The position numbers and the translations under genes were made by a program. The notes beneath the pieces are model-generated. The model was not told the origin of the DNA. It saw only the letters and a list, made by a program, of their open reading frames with translations, and did no database searches. From Macrosoma leucophasiata (Eukaryota; Arthropoda; Insecta; Lepidoptera; Hedylidae): a stretch of DNA of 64,000 bases. Where the stretch lies: assembly GCA_036365455.1 (NCBI GenBank), contig JAWQUS010000016.1:18561001-18625000 (forward strand). Reading direction: 5' to 3'. Every line of letters begins with the position of its first letter. The stretch's first letter is position 1. Below are positions 34,301 to 40,300 of this stretch, piece after piece.

Positions 34301-37300
34301 AAAGCGACTTCTTTAAGATATTCAATAAACTGCAAAGTCTATTATATCGGTTGCCTAACTAGCATAGTTGGCAATAGATGGCGCTACTGCTACCATAAAT
34401 AAATGTGAAGGAAAGATTTGACAAATCGGGCAGGACTCAATTGGAAGAGCGGCTGGACTAGATTCCCAGTAGGCCGCGAGTTCGAGTCCCGCCTGAAGTC
34501 AAATTTTTCTTTCCATTTTTCTTTAAATAAAATATATTTCACAAGCATGTGTTAATGCGAAATAATATAAAACAAATTGAAGGAAAACAGTAAAAATCAC
34601 AATTTTATTTTCCCATACAAATAGTCCGTATCTATCAAACCTTTGACACATTATTTCATTCCGAGGCAATACGAAGTTTGCCGGGTCAGCTAGTTTTATA
34701 TAATGAAACGATTTCTCTATTGAGGAACTTCATATTCTAGTATTCGTGTACTAGTTATATCTATGACCTGTAACTTAGAAGTTATTAATAAAAAAATGTA
34801 CTGTATTGTACCACTAAAGTCACGACTATACATAGTTTTAAATCATAGTTTTGTGGAATCGACGCATTTCGAGTTGCTCGTAAATATCTATACTTACTAA
34901 TATTATTAAGCTGAAGAGTTTGTTTGTTTGTTTAATCTCAGGAACTACGGGTCCGATTTGAAAAAATCTTCCAGTTTTAGATAGCCCATTTATCGAGGAA
35001 GGCTTTGGGCTATATAACATCACGCTAAGATGAATAGGAGAGGGTACGTAACATTGCAACCGCGCGAAGCGGGCGGGCCGCTAGTAAACTTATAAAATGT
35101 CATCGGAATTGACTTTCCCACCCCTCTTACCAATCACCCGGACCCGCTTCCTTATACGACGTGTATAGCGTCACCGGCGTTGAGCTATACGCGCGACCAA
35201 GCCACGTGTGTCAATTCATGCATAGCGGGTTGCAGAGGAGACAATCTCATATATTTTCTTGCAAGGCGAAGCTTGACCTACGTGCGCTGCGGTGGGTCCG
35301 TGGCTTAATAAAAACATACACTGACCTGGCTAAGCCGTAGCAATTCAAGGTGACCCAGGCGATGGGGAAGACGATCTGCAGCAGCGGCAGCGACGCGGCG
35401 ATGGTCTGCAGGAAGTATATCTCGGTCCAGTGCGTCACGCCCGGCAGGTGGTACACGTGGCGAAAGAAACTAGCCACCACCATCAGCGATATCACCAGCG
35501 GCAGCACTATGCCCTCCATTATTTTCACTGTACACTGAAATTAAGTCAACACTTTTGACAGACTGTTTGTTTGTTTGCTATTTACATAACATTTCAGCAC
35601 GTCACTTGTCACTATTTGTGGATGGGCTTTACAATTTTATTTCTTTAGTTTACCTACCTGAGGTATAACGAAATATTCACTTGTATTGTACACACTCAAA
35701 TTGTACACTTGATTTTAACGTTGCCCATTAATATACAATAAACCCCGCTATCTTTTTAAACTAACTTTTCATAGCTATACCTAACCACTTTATGATTTTT
35801 TTTACAATTACTAAAAATATATGGGATTTCTCCACACTAAAACTGATAAAACATATTTTAACTAATTCTTGTTTACGACTAGGGTAGTATGGGATGGGAC
35901 ATCTTTATTTTAAAAATACAAAGCCTCACCAAATATCTCTGTTTCTCGAAAACATTGACAGGTCTGATAGTCGCTTGTTCCAGGGCCAGCTTAAGATTTT
36001 TTAAATAAGGCGTTTCAAGCATCTTATATGCTTTATTCTGGTGTGGTGTTCGCATACGAGGTGCGGTGAAATTTTCTTGGACCTGAAATAAGATATATAA
36101 TATTATTATTGTAGTGGACTATTGTGGAGTGCATAGAGCAACACGGAGGGGAGTAGCCATATGCAGGCTTTCCTCTCTGTCAGAGTACAAGACCAAATGA
36201 TCGCCTAGATGTTTAAATGTGTGCGTGAAATTGTTTCTGTATTTTGTTAAAGTCAAGGTGTGAGTTTCGTAGTAATATACGATTTTTGTAGTGTGCGTGT
36301 GTGTCGCACGCGTTTCCCCCCGCAAAAAATGACAGACTATTTTGCATCGGTAATACACGCTATGGCTACTACTCCCCTCCAGTCCGCCGCGACCGGTGGA
36401 CCGCGTTGCTCTATGGTGGAGTGTAAGGAGCGTATTCATATGTGATCAGCGTTTTATTAACAACTAGCTGTGTAGCCTGAACGTGTTGTTACACCACTAA
36501 CTAAAAAATTACAGTGGCGCCATCTGTCAAAAACTGGTCGTAACTCGTACTGATCGTGGGCTCATATGCACTATGCTAAAGATCGTCATTTCATCAAATG
36601 CGTAGTTTACGATTCTATAAAGGACATACAGACAAACATTCATTTTTTATATATAAAGATAATGCTCATTCATTAGTCATTATAAATAATGTTTAAACCA
36701 ATCATCAATTTACTAGCAACTGGGCAATATTTACTGACATACTCGCATAAACTAAAGCTGTAGTATCACGTGAGTTTATTTACAAATAGATAACAAATGT
36801 TTATTTTAATATCACCCTACGACCTGTAGGAGCTGGAAAATATCTCTAAACAAATTAGAACGTGCAAGGCGAATAAGATATATATATATCTCAATACTAG
36901 CGGCCCGCTTTGGAAGGGTGCAATGTTATCTACCCTCTCCTATACATCTTACCGTGATGTTATAATAATAAATGGGCTATCAAAAACCGTGAAAGAATTT
37001 TTCCAATCATACCAGTAGTTTTCGAGAGAATAGCACATTCAAGCATACAAACAAACTTTTCAGCTTTATAATATTAGCACAGTAATAATATTAAGAAAAC
37101 GAACGTGTTAATTACCTACAGTCATCCAACGAACGTGTCATGTCAGAGCAATCGTGCGGGGCGCGCGACGTGAGGGAGGGAGGGGGCGGTACCAAGTAGC
37201 CCATATAAAAACTGTCATCTACTTGGGACTTAGCGAGGGGTAAGAGATTTAAAATTTATTTTACCAAGTTTTTGGAAAGATGATATTGAAAAATTTGATG

Positions 37301-40300
37301 TCAACTTTACTGTTAACTAGCGGCCCGCCCCGGCTTCGCCCGCGCTGCTCTGCTCCTATTAGTCATAGCGTAATGTAAGCTATCCTATCTCTCAAGTTGG
37401 ATCGAAGTGCACATGGTGTGCGAATTTTATTATAATCGGTTAAGTGGTTTAGGAGTCCATTGAGGACAAACATTGTGACACGAGATTTATATATATTAAG
37501 ATATTATATTCTAATTTTAATTTTTTTCATTTTCTGTTATATTTTACACTTTATGTACATTGTACATACTTACTTCACTTAAACGAAAAAATCTTTAAAG
37601 AAAACGCTAAATTTTTTTTGTTTGTATGTATTTCATATTTGGGTTATATTGGACCGAATTGGACGGAGTTAAAAAGGTATGGATGAATATTAGGATCGGT
37701 ACATTATAATTGTTAGAATTCTGGCGTACTGATGACCGCCCAACTGGAATACTGGTAGATTGATGATAGACTGGTAAATTGTTGATAGGTTAAGATATTT
37801 ATAGTCTGATAGATTTTTCCATTTTCTGGAGGCTTCCCAGTACCTCAAAGTTAGGTAAAGTGCCCGGAGATGTCAACAGGCTTGCCGCCTGTTACGTGGG
37901 CCAAAACGTGACCGGCGAATCTAGGATGTATGCATAAATCCGATTTACCTCTCCCTACCCCTTAGGGGATTACAGGCGTGATGTTTTTAGGATTTTTATA
38001 TATATGTTCAACATAAACTGACGCGTTACAAACAACGTAAATAAAAACCAAAAACGTGACAACCTTAATGATTTTGCGTTTTGATGGGTGAAGGCGGCAT
38101 ATTGCAAAACTTCAAAGGCGATAAACTACTGTATGTACTTATACTGTGATATTAGTATAGATGAGTCACTTGTTAGCAACGTTTTGAGAATTTAAGCGGT
38201 GACGTATTTACACTAAGACCTCCAATTTTATGGCGGAGAATTAAGTCTCAGGAGTTCACCTGCGCATTCGGCTGGAATATTTGTCCAAAGTAGAGCTCGG
38301 GATCGTCAGGTTGGAGGCCGCGACAGTGGCCTGGGACCTCCTGGCCTGGCCTCAGGACAATCACGTCTCCTTCCACTAGTAGCGCCCACGGCAGGTTCAC
38401 TATTGTAGCTATGGAAAATATCACAGAATAATAATTCAATTGTTTTGACTCCAACACTACACTATGCCTGAATTTATAAGGAGCGACGAGAGGACGATAT
38501 TGTCCTCTCCGGACCAGACGATTTCAAACTGAGTTTTCTATGTGATAGAGTTTACTTTTGAATGAACAGCTTTTGACCTTATAATAATAACTATCCCTTT
38601 TTTATGTAATGGAAGTGGCAAACAAGCATGCAGTTCACATTGATGTTAAGTGATGACTGCAGCCTATACACCTGTAGGTGTCTATACACACACACAAAGA
38701 CCAAGGTCAAAATGCAGATGCGCTACCACTCCTGAGGCCAAATTACATAATAATATATGTACCGAAATTTCGTAAGACTGTTTGATTGAGCTATCTATGA
38801 TATTTTTACAACCTAAATAACACAGTGAGGCATTACTAAATATTTTGGAGCTGCCTTTCCTGCCACCCACTGGCGACGCAATGAACGCAATGAACGCAAT
38901 GAACTTGTTTGACTTACCATCTCGATATGTCCACTGGAGTATAACACATGGCGAGAAGGGTGCACATAAGTGAGGATAGTGATTCTCTTTCCACAATGCT
39001 TTATCTATAGCCGTGTCAAGTGTTTCTGAAAAGTAAAAAGATTTTAATAAGAGTGTAGCAGTGATGGGCTTGGCATACATAATTGTTTCGTTTTTTTTTT
39101 TGGTGTTTTGGGACCGGGATATCTGGCGCTTAGTCTGGAGGACCGCAAAAGTAAAAAAAATAAGGATAGCACAGGAATTGCACATTAGTAAGGTACATAT
39201 CGTTTTATTTCAAAAAGTGTAAATTATTCATATAATGCCTTTTAAACTAATTTTTTAAACTAATTATATAAAAAATACCTAACAACTTTGTTGATTAATT
39301 TGCAAGGTACTCTTTTACACTATAAACAACTTTCAAACTTTTTGGAGTATCCATTTAGAATAGATCTGCCCTTTCTGGGTGTTAATTCCCTTTAAATTTT
39401 TCTAATGAATAAAATTCTATGTGATTACACGAACATTGAATTGTCAACCAATAAACATACAAACCTCAAACTGGACTTCAAATATTCTCATAGCTCATAA
39501 AATAATTCTGCAGCACCACACCATGTCATCATAGTGTAGTTTATTTAAAACAAACCCAGTATAATTTTAAAAAAAATTAAAGCCTCTTTGCTGTTATACC
39601 TATATCCAGTTTAGAGCTTTATGGTGATAAATGCAGTAAAGCTGAACACAGTGTTGTTTCAATTTGTGTATATCTAGTTTTATCCGGATAGAACTGAGTG
39701 TAGCCGTGCTTTGAATATTAGCCGCAACATATAGTATACACAATAACTGGCTGGAGGTTTCATTGCATTAAAATATTTTAATAACAGTGGCGTGAATTGC
39801 ATATATGGGTAGAATAGGTGGGGCTTACCTAAGTATCTCATGGTAAAACTGGGTTGGGGTACTTGTTTTCTTTAGAAATACATTTACTAAAACAGTAGTT
39901 GTTTAACCTTGTTGGAGGCCATATGGGTGGTTTGAAAACATCCAACAGCAGGTTGGCCACTAACCCTGTATCTCCACCAATCTGCATGGGAGCAGCGTGG
40001 TGGAGTAAGCTCCAAGCATCCCATAAATATTTAACATTTAAAAGTAAGTAGGTATTTCAGGTTGTCAGACATATTCTAAATCAGATTATTATCAAATGCT
40101 ATATGTACTACAAGAAAAATAAACAGAAAGATAACTTTTAAAAATAAATAAAAAGCCATTTATTCCTCATACCTGGTTTACAGTTATTTTAGAGTAAGTA
40201 TTTCATTATTTGCTAGTGTTAATTTGAAGTGTAGAAAAAGACAACAGTACAGCAGTTAATTTCTTTAGTGAGGTGAGCAACTGAGAACTACCTATTTGCC

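Noticed and set aside
34435..34505. tRNA gene
   Set aside because: A and B boxes are present but the stems pair poorly and the block is continuous with a repeated tail, so it is part of a SINE-like element.
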